Source of the DNA: Zygnema cylindricum
Lineage: Eukaryota; Streptophyta; Zygnematophyceae; Zygnematales; Zygnemataceae
Direction: 5' to 3'
DNA length: 57,948 nucleotides
Assembly (NCBI GenBank): GCA_037447655.1
Contig: JBBHKE010001514.1
Coordinates: 34,488 to 92,435, forward strand
Every line of letters begins with the position of its first letter. The stretch's first letter is position 1. The notes beneath the pieces are model-generated. The model was not told where the DNA came from, made no database searches, and worked only from the letters and a program-made list of their open reading frames with translations. This document shows, piece after piece, positions 25,219 to 35,031 of the stretch. The position numbers and the translations under genes are program-made.

Positions 25219-28200
25219 ACTATTTCTTCCCATTCATCCCTCTCCTTCTATCTCTTTCCTCCATCTTTTCTTCCTTCCCTTTCTCCCTTTCTCCCTCCAC
25301 TATTTCCATCCCACCCTTCCCTTTTCTCTCTCTCAACCTCACTGGCTTGCTTTTTCTCATATGTTTGTTTTTTTTTTCTTTGTCCCACCCTCTTCTCCCT
25401 TAAAAAAATTCAAACCCTTCCCTTCACCCCCACCTTCCTCTTATCCTCTCTCCTCCGAGTCTCCCACATGTGTCACCTTCTCAGGCTGCCACCTGTCCAA
25501 GGAGCCCGCTACCTCTTTCTCCTCCCTCCTCTACCTCCCCTACATGGACCACCAATGGGAGTCTCTCCTCACACGTGCCAAGGGACTCCAGGATTTGTCC
25601 TTACCTGAGTCGCTGAGCTGGCAGAAAAGTACGGTCGGCCGAGAAGGCGCCAGGTGTGAGAATTGGCTCCTGCGGTCGGAAAAAATAAGACGAATACGGT
25701 TGACTTATTTTGACGCGGGGGAGGCGGGACAGGCGTTCAATAGTTTGTGTTATCCGGAGTATGGGTGAGTGGGAGAGATGAGGGAGAATAGGAGGGGGGA
25801 GGGGGGGGAGGGAGGAGGCAGGGAGGAGGGGGGGGGGGGGGAGGGAGGGAGGAGAGGGGAGGGGGGGGGGGGAGGGAGGGCGGGAGGGAGGAGATAATAA
25901 GACGAATATGGTTGACTTATATTGACTCCGGGAAGGCAGGACAGGCGTTTAATAGTTTGTAGTATCCGGAGTATGGGTGAGTGGGAGAGATGAGGGAGAA
26001 TAGGAGAGGGGAGGGGATGGAGGGAGGAGGCAGGGAGGAGGGAGGGAGGGGGGAGGAGAATGGAGGGAGAGAGAATAATTGTTTGTGTTATCTGGAATAA
26101 GGGTAAATTTCGTTTTATGGGAAGAGTGGAGGGAGAGAGGAGAGGAGAGGGGAGAGATGAAGGAGGGTAAGAGAGGTTATCCGAATATGGACACGTTGGG
26201 TTTTAAGGGAGGGGGAGAGAGAGAGGAGGAGAGAGTGATAGGAGAGGGGGAGAGGAGCAGAGTCAATGGAGAGGAAGGGGGAGAGAGGAGAGAGAAAAAA
26301 GACGAACGAGAGTGAAAGTATGGAGGGAGAGGTGAGAGGAGAGGAGGCAAGTAGAGGAAGGAGAGAATTGAGCAGAATGGGAAAAGGGAGAATGATGAAT
26401 TGAGAGGAGGGGAATGAGTGAGAGAGAGGAGCGGGCGAGATGAGGGAGAATTTAGAGAATCAGATTTAGGTGGAATGGACAAATGAATTGGAAATTTTAT
26501 CAAGTTCTATGCTAAACGGGAATTTTTTACATTTAATCAGATGAAGAAAGATTAGTTAAATCTGTTTCAGGTGATAATTGGTGTTTATCGATACCGTTTC
26601 TTTGACTTTTATTGACAATTTTTTTGTCTGTTTGTGGCTGTTTCTCGTCCAGATGCGACCTTCCTTTGCTCGGTATCGATCTTTTGGCTTTCGGAAAAAA
26701 CAAAATTTTGTGTGGCATTGATTTCCAGCCAATCAGCAACGACCCGGAAAGAACGGTACGTCACCACACCATAAATAGTGTAGATTTCTTGCAATTCTAG
26801 CTCTTCAGAATCGGTCATCAACAACTTAAATGTTGTGGATTTATTTCTTGTTTTCTTGGATCAAATCCCAGTCCGAAGGCTGTAGATAGTGTGGATTTGT
26901 ATTCCGTCTGAAGAGGATAAATAGTGTGGATTATTTCTCGTCAGGGTTCAATGGATATTTGGAAACCGTAAATACTGTGGATTTCTATCAGGATTAAATT
27001 CCTATTCGGGATCGTGTGGATTAGTTATTTTCGGGATTCAGTTCCTATTTGAACACCATATAGACTGTGGATTTCTCTCAGGATTAAATTCTTATTTGTG
27101 ATAGTTTGGATAATTCATTATTTCCAGCCAATCAGGATCGCCCCGGAAAGAACCGTATGTCGTCTCACCATAAATAGTGTGGATAGCTCTTCCAAAATCG
27201 ATCGTTCCAGGATTAAATTCCGGTTGGACACCATAAATAGTGTGGATTATTTCTTGTCAGAACTAAATTCGCATTCAAACGCCGTAGATCGGGTGGATTG
27301 TATTCGGTTTGACGAGGATAACTAGTGTGGATTATTTCCCGTCAGGATTTGATTGCTAATTTGACACCGTATTTACTGAGGATTTTTCTAAGATTAAATT
27401 CCTATTTGGGGTAGTTTGGATTCTTCTTTGTCAGGATTCAATGGCTATGTTGAACACCTTAGATACTGTGGATTTTTCTTACGATTAAATTCCTATTTGG
27501 GATAGTGAGGATTATTTTTGTCAGGACTCCTTTATTGAAAAGTTCAACAAGACAATAGTAACAGTTGGGATCTAGTTTTTGGATGATATTTTGGAGGGAG
27601 AGCGAGAGGAGGAGAAGGAGAGGGAGAGGGAGCGAGAGGGAGGGAGAGAGAGAGGTAGCGAGAGGGGGAGAGGGAGAGGGAGACAAAGGGAGAGGGAGAG
27701 GGAGGAGGAAAAAACTACGCTAAGATGGAAAACCACAAATAATGTGGAGTTCCTTTTATGCTAACACTTAAATTAAAATAAAATGGCCGTATGATAACTG
27801 GCTTAAGAACCTCACAGACAATCGTGTAAATAATTATTCATTTTTGAATCGGCACAAATTTAAAAAAGCGTTTCGGGAAAATAGGAAGAAAAAAAGGGAA
27901 AACGTTCCAAAAATTCTGGATGCTTGCTTCTTTTCATTTTTACAGAAAAACCACTGTCATAATTGTTAAAATTTGTTTATAATTGTTGAAAATTGTTAAA
28001 ATTTGTTAATAATTGTTAAACATTGTTACAAATTGTTAATAATTGTTAAAATTTACAGGCTTTTCATACGGGAAAGCTGGCACCAATACACGAAAATTTT
28101 TCCGACCTTTGTTCCGAAATGACGACGCGACATTTCGATATCGAACAGTTTTTTTCTCCCTATTTGATTCTCTACAAATCGGATAAAGGATCTTCCGATC

Positions 28201-29048
28201 CAAATCTTAAGGTGAATTTTGGATTCTTCGGAAACTTCGGGGAAAGTTAAGGTTTGGGTTTTTTCTGGGTATAATTACTGTGGTTTTTTTTTGTTTTCAT
28301 TTTGTTGTATGTTCCAAAATTTAGGTTTATGAGGTTTGTAAAAATATTTTTTGTTATTAATAGTTTGTTGTTTCCCCGGTTTTTCTTGTCAATAGTCCTT
28401 CTCCCTTTCCACCTCCATCTCCCTCTCCCTCTCTCTCTCTCCCTCCCTCGCCCTCTCCCTCTCCTTCTCCCTCTCCCTCTCCCCCTCCCCCTCCCTCTTT
28501 CTCTCCCTCTCCTCTCCCTCTCCCTCTCCCTCTCCCTCTCCCCCTCCCCCTCCCCCCCCCCTCCCCCACCCTCTCCCTCTCCCTCTCCCTCTCCCTCGCC
28601 CTCTCCCTCTCCCTCGCCCTCGCCCTCGCCCTCGCCCTCGCCCTCGCCCTCGCCCTCGCCCTCTCCCTCTCCCTCTCCCTCTCCCTCTCCCTCTCCCTCT
28701 CCCTCTCCCTCTCCCTCTCCTCTCCCTCTCCCTCTCCCTCTCCCCCTCCCCCTCCCCCTCCCCCTCCCTCTCACATAACAATCTTTTAATTAATTAAATT
28801 TTTATTTATTTATTGTAGGTTCCCGGCGGAAGACTATTTGAGGTATATAAACTCTATTTGGAGCATTATTTAGACCTTATCGAAAATTTTGAATTTGATT
28901 GGAGCCCGGAAAGTGTGGAAAAAGTCAAAGAAGGTCAAAATGCTTACGATCAGTACTCGGAAGAGAGAGATCCTGCGATAAAACTTTTTACCAAGTATTT
29001 TGGAGCAGAGGTAAGAAAAAATTGACTCTCTCTCCGAAATGTTCCTCG

Positions 29049-29093
<45 letters not shown>

Positions 29094-30428
29094 TCCCTCC
29101 AAGTGATTTGTCTTTCATTTCCTACCACTCCACATTCTCCCTCCCTCCTCCCTCTCTCTACTCGCCTTCTCCCTTCTCTCCCTCCTCCCTCCCACCCTCT
29201 CGTCTCTTCTCATTTCCCTCTTTCATATTAGCCTGACCGAAAAGTACTTCCTATAAAATTAAAAACAAAAGTGAAAAGAAATCGAGATGAGTTTTCATCG
29301 ATTCACTTTTAATGAATTGGATTGCCTTGGATTGAATTGATTTTGATTGAATCGAGTGAAAAAAAAAATGTTTTTGAATTTATTTTGAATTGGATTGAAT
29401 AATTGAATAAGGTTAATTTTATTTGGGGTACAATTTTATTTGGAGTAAAATTGTTTTTGGACCTTTGAATAAGATATAATTATATTTTTCAATATTGGAT
29501 TAACGATTGTAAAGCTTATCTTAATTGGATTAAATATTGAGCTAGTTAGTTTTGATTAAAAGAAAGGTTTGCATTGGTTCGAATCATTTTTAATTGCTTT
29601 CAATTGTTTTGAATTGGACCAAAGTGATTCAAAGTGGAAAAAAAAAAAAGTGATTTAATTTAATTTGAACCGAAATGAAATGATAAAAGCATCAATTGAA
29701 ATTGAAAGTGAAATATAACAAAAGTTTGAGCGAATGTTTGGCAATCATTGTTTTATACAAGACTAACTGCTTTTGTTTTTTATAACCTCTTTTGTTTTAA
29801 AAAAAAACCTTTTGTTTTTAAAAAAACCTTTAGTTTTTAATAAAAACTTTTGTTTTTAATTATTGCTTTTGTTTTTAATAAAATCTTTTTGTTTTAATAA
29901 AAGCTTTTGATAGGTTCAATTATACCAAAACATCGAGTTTTTTTGTTCGCTTTAGAACCATTTTTTTTTAATTAGAATAAATATTTCGCATCAAGGGGAA
30001 GGGGGAGAGTGAGGGTGAGTTGGAGGGAAGGCGAGGGGGAAAGGAGAGGGGGAGAGGTGTGGGGGAGGAGTGGGAGAGGATGATAGACGGGGATAGATTG
30101 AGGGAGGGAGAGGGAGGGAGGGAGAGGGAGGGAGAGAGAGGGAGAGTAGGAGTAGTAATCTATTAACAAGAATTTGAAGCAAATTGACATCTATTTAGGT
30201 ACATTCATAGTACCATTTTTTGTTTTTTTTTTCTCCCTTTTCCATTTTATTTTTTGAAACAAGTCTTCGCTTTTCACATTTATTATGTTAATGGATGGAT
30301 GTCGGTTTTTTTAACGGTGCAATTTTCTGCCCTCTTTAGTTTTAATTTTAAAAATGATTTTTTTTTTCTTGCAGTGGAGCCAAAAAATGACGCATTATTT
30401 CCTCTTCCCTGGCGCCAAGAAATCTTGA
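24795..30428 (+). CDS. pebA: PebA-type ferredoxin-dependent bilin reductase (15,16-dihydrobiliverdin:ferredoxin oxidoreductase), plastid
   Basis: PebA reduces biliverdin IXa to 15,16-dihydrobiliverdin with ferredoxin electrons, on the way to phycoerythrobilin. Six exons: 24795-25134, 25485-25764, 26653-26755, 28059-28211, 28819-29010 and 30375-30428 (stop TGA), 373 codons, all joins in phase with GT..AG. Residues 1 to about 75 (MATSLVTMSNPNF...) are serine/threonine-rich with few acids, a transit-peptide type. The catalytic domain shows ENWLLRSEKIRRIRLTY, DAGEAGQAFNSLCYPEYG, DLPLLGIDLLAFGKNK, GIDFQPI, HFDIEQFFSP, YDQYSEERDPAIKLF and KYFGAE with a final WSQKMTHYFLFPGAKK. The Asp of LGIDLL and of ERDPA match the two aspartates needed for PebA catalysis. 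The DAGE/NS--YP block fits PebA better than HY2, PcyA or PebB. The acceptor of exon 2 is the least certain join. Confidence 0.92.
25149..25216. repeat. (CT)n microsatellite in pebA intron 1
   Basis: About 34 CT units begin 14 bases after the donor of exon 1. The run joins a longer pyrimidine-rich stretch to the acceptor at 25484. Confidence 0.95.
25768..26460. repeat. Polypurine satellite in pebA intron 2
   Basis: GGGAGGGAGGA-type purines begin directly at the exon 2 donor (GTGAGTGGGAGAGATGAGGGAGAA is repeated at 25978). The array includes decayed copies of the exon 2 end. Frames inside are low complexity. Confidence 0.85.
25896..26010 (+). pseudogene. Decayed duplicate of the pebA exon 2 end with its donor
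   Basis: This matches 25683-25795, covering the last 80-odd bases of exon 2, the GTGAGT donor and the first bases of the intron. It reads IRRIWLTYIDSGKAGQAFNSL, then a stop in place of Cys, then YPEYG. A smaller third relic (GTTTGTGTTATCTGGAATAA) is at 26079-26098. These are non-coding decoys left by tandem duplication across the splice site. Confidence 0.85.
26765..27520. repeat. Minisatellite in pebA intron 3 (AATAGTGTGGATT unit)
   Basis: About twelve degenerate copies of a 45-60 bp unit with ACCATAAATAGTGTGGAT, a T-rich piece, TCAGGATTAAATTCCTATTTG. The array starts within ten bases of the exon 3 donor. One unit carries a copied exon end (27117-27180). Confidence 0.8.
27117..27180 (+). 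pseudogene. Decayed duplicate of the pebA exon 3 end with its donor
   Basis: TTTCCAGCCAATCAGGATCG and the following CCGGAAAGAACCGTATGTCG copy 26731-26763 (exon 3 end, donor GTACGTC). The donor in the copy reads GTATGT, still a usable 5' splice site. It lies in the middle of the intron 3 minisatellite. Confidence 0.85.
27590..27715. repeat. Polypurine tract in pebA intron 3
   Basis: GAGGGAGAGGGAGA-type repeat of about 125 bases on the coding strand. Confidence 0.85.
27955..28050. repeat. AATTGTTAA minisatellite before pebA exon 4
   Basis: Ten or so units of AATTGTTAA/AAATTTGTTAAT end just before the acceptor at 28058. It may contain the branch site. Confidence 0.75.
28390..28772. repeat. (CTCCCT)n / (CCCTCG)n tract in pebA intron 4
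   Basis: About 380 bases of hexanucleotide repeat, pyrimidine on the coding strand, with an inner block of CCCTCG units at 28600-28660. All six frames remain open over it, giving artificial RG/GE/SP repeats. Confidence 0.95.
29045..30160. repeat. Low-complexity content of pebA intron 5
   Basis: A (CT)n run at 29055-29090 and a pyrimidine stretch to 29220 are followed by a TTGAATTGGATTGAA-type stretch (29300-29700), a CTTTTGTTTTTAATAAAA minisatellite (29765-29910) and a GGGAGGGAGA purine tract (30000-30150). No gene is present. Confidence 0.75.
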
Positions 30429-30791
30429 AAAGTTTAAAAAAAAAAAAAAAAAAAGGGGGTTATCTATTTGAATGGTTTTTTTTCTTTTTTAGACTGTTTT
30501 TTTTATTTTTTTTTTTTCTGCTTTTTTTTTTCTTTTTTTTTTTTTTTTTTTTTTTTTTTTGTGAAAGTTTTTCAAAAGACAGATTACAGTGACTACCTCA
30601 CTATACAAATTTTGTTTTTTATCCTTTCCATATGTTTTTTTGTATACAAAGTAACTTTCGTTCATTTCAGTATTGAGTTTGTCCATTTCTTTTATGTTTC
30701 TCTTAATGAATGTGGATGCAAATTTGTCGTCACCTGTTATGATCATTTTCTCTATTTGATGTTTTTTCTCTTTTCAAGGACTTGTTATTAC
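30429..30791. other. 3' region of pebA
   Basis: An A run at 30438-30454 and long T runs (30478-30560) follow the stop codon. Open frames over the T runs are poly-phenylalanine artefacts. No terminator or polyadenylation signal could be chosen. Confidence 0.4.
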
Positions 30792-31012
30792 TACACCGTG
30801 AATCGCTATTAGTGTTAATGTTTTTTTTGCCAATTAAAACATCTTTTCTCTGTACACACATGTCGGATTGCGGATCTGACGGTTGCGATTGAAAGGTGAC
30901 ATTCTCAGCTTTCGATTGGCGGTCTCACATTGAAAATCGGACAAGAGTGTATGGACAACAGATGCTTAATGTGGCGAAAAATTTATTAACACTAATAGGG
31001 ACACACGGTGTA
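30792..31012. mobile_element. Inverted-repeat element (TACACCGTGAATCG ends), copy d
   Basis: Begins TACACCGTGAATCGCTATTA and ends CACACGGTGTA. The long inverted arms also include TTAATG-TTTTTTTGCCA / TGGCGAAAAA and the CACACATGTCGGATT core that links it to the elements at 2196 and 32491. No coding capacity. Confidence 0.7.
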
Positions 31013-31013
31013 C

Positions 31014-32332
31014 TACACCACGAATCGTTATTAGTGTCAATAACTCTAATTTGGGTTCTTAAAATTTTGATGTTTTTTTTCAAATAGGATACATGATTTT
31101 ATTTTTTCCTTGACGTTAATTAAGGTATCGTACAAAATAGCGTAAAGCCCGAAAGTACAATAAAATCTAAATAGTGTGGTATACGGTCGATGTTAGGCCG
31201 TACATAAATGTACCTTTTCAAGTGAAAATTTACAAAAAATGAATTAAATCAGACGCGCATGCATAGGATCGTGCGCTCAAAAAAACGAGATTAGTCTAAC
31301 ACGTAAATTAGTATGGCATGTACGGATATTTTAGATTCGCGACGGCGTACGATTTCTAATATTTTGTACGGATACATATATTAATGTATATAATCGTAAG
31401 GCAAATATTCCATTTTTGTTGTTCCCAAATTAGTAGTGTTGTGTATCAGTAAGGATTTGCAGATAACCGATATGGGCCTTTTTTCGGGTAGCCGAAAATC
31501 GATATATTGGTACGATATATCGTTATCAGTGTTATCGCCGATAAATACCCGATATTTATCCGTTGTTATCGGCGAAATATGTACGGACCTAACAGATAAA
31601 TTTACGGTCAGTACACTCAACTGTATGTGTTATTCCTCGGACGCGGCGGCAGACCCCTTTCCCCCGGATTTCGGTAAAAAATCGCGATATTTCCTTCGTT
31701 ATTTATAATTTAAGGGGGTTTTACTTGGGTACCCCTTCCAAAATGTCCTTTTAATTGTTAATTTTGTATAAATGGCAGTTAATGGCGGCAATCTGACAGA
31801 TTTGTTCGTCTGCTTTGTTCGTCTGTTCGTCTGGTTTTCGAAAAAGTTTGATTTTACAAGCTTACAATGTATTTTTTTTTTATTGGTACTATAATTTTAG
31901 AACTATAAACTATTATTTTAAATTTGTCAACGTTTATGGGCCGCGCTATCCGAAATAAATTTCAGTTAAACAGCTTACGGAACAATTCTTACACGTGGCA
32001 TACCACGCTATATAAAGAATACAATATAATATAGTATATTATAAAGTACTATTGTATGCAAACTATGTTTTTTTAAGTTATCGCCGATGTAGAATTTGTT
32101 GGTCTCAGACCAATATATCGGGACCTCTGACCGTTCAATAACCGATAACTATCGGTATCGGTGTTATCGCGATAATTTTCTTACCAATACACAACACTAC
32201 AAATTAGCATTAACGCCGAAATTAGAATACAACTTTTTTTTGAAAAAAATCAAATTCTTAATTAGCATCAAGTACGACAAATTTTCTTAAACACTATTTA
32301 AACTTTGACACTAATAACGATTCGCGGTGTAC
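31014..32332. mobile_element. Inverted-repeat element copy e, carrying a nested hAT-type element
   Basis: Left end TACACCACGAATCGTTATTA (about 31015), right end TAATAACGATTCGCGGTGTA (about 32313-32332). Without the hAT insertion the element would be about 545 bp, close to copies a and c. Confidence 0.65.
31434..32199. mobile_element. Non-autonomous hAT-type element, 766 bp
   Basis: Ends TAGTGTTGTGTATCAGTAAG and CTTACCAATACACAACACTA are flanked by the 8-bp direct repeat CAAATTAG at 31426-31433 and 32200-32207. It is the inverted relative of the 890-bp element at 2387-3276, with the same CGATATATCG/TTATCGG-rich subterminal parts. No transposase frame is present. Confidence 0.9.
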
Positions 32333-32490
32333 AGGCGACGCCTTTTTTTTTCATTAGTAAGTTCACGTCGTTGCCATGACTTAGCTATGTCATGAGGCAT
32401 ACCGTACATCTATAATTAAATTAAATTTAATGTAAAGCAAATGTGTGGTGTGTACAGTATACTTTACGAGTTGTTCGACATATGTACTAT

Positions 32491-32690
32491 ACACCGTGTA
32501 TCGCTATAGTGTTTTTTTTTCCACATAAAACATTTTATCCCCGTATACGCTTGTCCGTTTATGGATATGACAGTCTCGATTGAAAGCCAAGATTCTCACC
32601 TTCCCATTGGCGGTCTCCGTGTGAAAATCGGCCAAGTGTGTACGAAGAAAATATGTTTTATGTGGCGAATTGTTTTTTAACCCTAGGTGT
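32491..32690. mobile_element. Inverted-repeat element (TACACCGTG ends), copy f
   Basis: Starts TACACCGTGTATCGCTATAG and ends near CCTAGGTGTA. Paired arms include CCACATAAAACAT / ATGTTTTATGTGG and CGTATACGCTTGTCCG / CCAAGTGTGTACG. Related to copies at 2196 and 30792. Confidence 0.7.
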
Positions 32691-33081
32691 ATATATGTTT
32701 AGGGTTTTTTTCTCATTTGTGCTTTTTTTATATTAAAAAAACAGAAGCAACAACCTTATGACCCTAAAAATCCGCGGTACCCGGGCGGTATTTTGCAAAG
32801 TGTGAAGGTCACGGCGCATTTCGCCAGGTGTAGGAAACCTGCACCACCTGCACCACACGGGCGAGAAAACTAACGAACCGTACCAGTACACCGTCAATCG
32901 CTATTAGAGTAAAGGAATAAATAGCCTAAAAAAAAAACTAGTGTTATTAATACTAATCGGGATTATTTTTTTTTAAAATATATATACTAATTAATCCCTA
33001 ACTGTAATTTAAGTTGTCCTGAATAATAAATACCCTCCCTTTCAATGTCTACAGTAATATGTGTATTCGTACAAAATCTGA

Positions 33082-34127
33082 TGTTGAAATAAGTAGTTTT
33101 ATTGTATTTTATAGGTCTAAATTAATTAGCGGAAAACATATAAAGAAAATGTAGGCAGCCTGCCTCCATCTCTTCTCTCTTGCCCCCATACTTGTTGTAG
33201 TCACTGAAGGAGAGAGAGAGCGATGGAGCCATGGCTGCCTCAGCTCCATAGGAAGGATTAAAGAGTGACTTAAGTCACTCACAACAAAAGGTTGAGTCTT
33301 GCAGGACTCCAACCCCCGACCGGCAGAGCGCGGAGTAGCCGTTAGCTCTAACCAGTCTGTCATAGAAGTCCGTTAGGAGATATAAGGTTTCATTGTTATT
33401 TAAACCATTGTATTATACAGAAATCATTTAACTGAAAATCTACACAGCATGCATCGATACAGTTTTACAAAGTACGAAGTACTGTACTAATTTGAAACAG
33501 ATATCGCGCATTTTGTTTCGACAGCGAAACAAATATCGCGCAAGTATTTATTACAGCTGAGATTACATTTCGCGTCAAATCTAACGACGCACATCATCGC
33601 CGAAATCTCGGAACGGTCACTTTGGCATTTAGTGACGTGACATGACCTGGCGCCACGTGGAGAGATGACATTCGGTCGCGGGAATTCCAAGGAACGTACG
33701 GACGAGTGGAAAATGGACACGCGTCCGCCTAATGGCCTTGTCGTACAAAGGCCGTACAGAAAGTACATCGGCAGTAGTACTTTCTGGTACTGTACAGTGT
33801 TTTGATTGGTTCGTACGGGCAGTAGATAGGGGTTGTGAGAGAGAACTAGGAAAAACTAGGACTTAGGAAAATCAGGTAGATAGTCCTCTCTCTCTTTGAG
33901 AGTTTGTATAAATTGGCATCTTTGCCACCCTATAACTTATCGGCTGGTTGGCCGTTTTTAGTGATTCTTTTCGCTACGCACTGAGGGAAGTCCATGCTGC
34001 ATAGGGGTGCGGTCAAACTGTCATTTTGCCTTCCTGGACAGCAGTGGTTGTGGCTTGAAGTGGGTTAGTTAAATACTATCTAGAGGCTTCCTATATTCTG
34101 TGGTCCAATGGAGGACACATAATTGCA
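33082..34127 (+). repeat. 5' LTR of the copia element
   Basis: Begins TGTTGAAATAAGTAG and ends GACACATAATTGCA. It contains an antisense tRNA-like segment (about 33291-33370) and a G-box-like GCCACGTGG near 33651. Transcription control of the element would lie here. Aligns along its full length with 38455-39501. Confidence 0.95.
33291..33370 (-). other. tRNA-like segment within the LTR (antisense)
   Basis: Read on the minus strand it has a D-arm-like CTGGTTAGAGC (box A type) and, 35-40 bases on, a T-arm-like GGGGGTTGGAGTCC (box B type). In the 3' LTR copy (38665-38745) the latter is the perfect GGGGTTCGAGTCC. The acceptor stem does not pair and the anticodon region is about three bases too long, so it is not a working tRNA. 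It may be a tRNA relic or SINE head captured by the LTR. Confidence 0.5.
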
Positions 34128-34140
34128 GGTTATGAGCCCA
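34128..34140 (+). promoter_or_regulatory. Primer-binding site matching initiator tRNA-Met anticodon arm
   Basis: GGTTATGAGCCCA directly follows the 5' LTR. It is the complement of TGGGCTCATAACC, the anticodon stem-loop of initiator tRNA-Met, not of a tRNA 3' end. Drosophila copia is known to prime from a cleaved half of this tRNA. The Gag start codon (ATG at 34132) lies inside the site. Confidence 0.75.
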
Positions 34141-35031
34141 CCCTCTAGGGTCCCCACCTTCAATGGATCTGGGTTCATCTATTGGGAAGCCATGATGATG
34201 GGAGCTTTGTGCGAAAAACGATACTTGGGTATCGTTAGTGGACAAGTGAAACGTCCACCATCAAAAACTCCACCAGGATTTGGAGGAGTAAGGTTTTGTG
34301 CAGTAACGGCTGCCTCAGCGGAGGAGGCAGATGACGGGGACAACAGTGTGTCCGAAAAAGGGAAAGGGAAGGAGACACCCCTCACTCCTACTGCCACAGC
34401 GGTGACCGTGAAGACCGCGGAGAACGATAAGCAAATGTGGGAGGATGTAAACATGGCTGCCATGAACTCTATTCTCAGGCACCTCACTCAAGCTTTGGCC
34501 ACTCCTCATCTTCACATTTACAAGGCCGAGGAATTGTGGGTGAGTTTGGTGGAGATTTATAGAGCTGGAACTATTCAGGAGCTCTAGTTGGCTGAGCAAA
34601 AGCTAGTGAGTTACACTTACAAAGGAGGAAAGATGTTAGATTACTATAATGATCTTTCTTGTTTCTATATGGAGATGGAAAGTGCCGGGTGGACATGTAC
34701 AATAAAAATGAAAGTTAACACTCTTATTATGAAGTTACCAGATGAATTTGAGAACATAGTGTATCGAGTACAGGAAATGCATGATAGTTCATGGAAATGG
34801 AACACAATGGTCAGGATGATACTTGTGCAGGAAAACACAATGGAGATTAGGAGAGGAGGGAAGAGCATTCAAGCTCTAGCAGCAGGAGGGGACCGTGGGG
34901 GAAGGACCCGAAGAAACCTTACAAAGGGGAAAGAGATCATTCTGGGGGGCCGAGGCCCCCAAAGGGTCTTTGTCATTTTTGCAAAAAGCCGGGACACTTC
35001 ATCGCAGATTGTATCAAGCTGTCGAAATTGA
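34132..35031 (+). pseudogene. Copia Gag, interrupted
   Basis: Starts MSPPSRVPTFNGSGFIYWE, a DUF4219/UBN2-type Gag opening, and continues past a TAG at 34585-34587 into LVSYTYKGGKMLDYYNDL and LIMKLPDEFENIVYRV. A frameshift near 34960 separates it from the CCHC knuckle (CHFCKKPGHFIADC, about 34975-35016), which is in the frame of the protease. Unlike the two double-Gag genes it has one capsid module and is broken. Confidence 0.85.

Noticed and set aside
28247-28781. Long open frames of RG, GE or SP repeats
   Set aside because: They are translations of a hexanucleotide satellite inside a pebA intron and stay open in every frame.
30254-30812. Phenylalanine-rich frames that could be membrane proteins
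   Set aside because: They read through T runs downstream of the pebA stop codon. The start of the first frame also overlaps the last pebA exon in the wrong frame.
33291-33370. Functional tRNA gene within the LTR
   Set aside because: The acceptor and D stems do not pair and the anticodon region has the wrong length. Only the internal promoter-like boxes remain.
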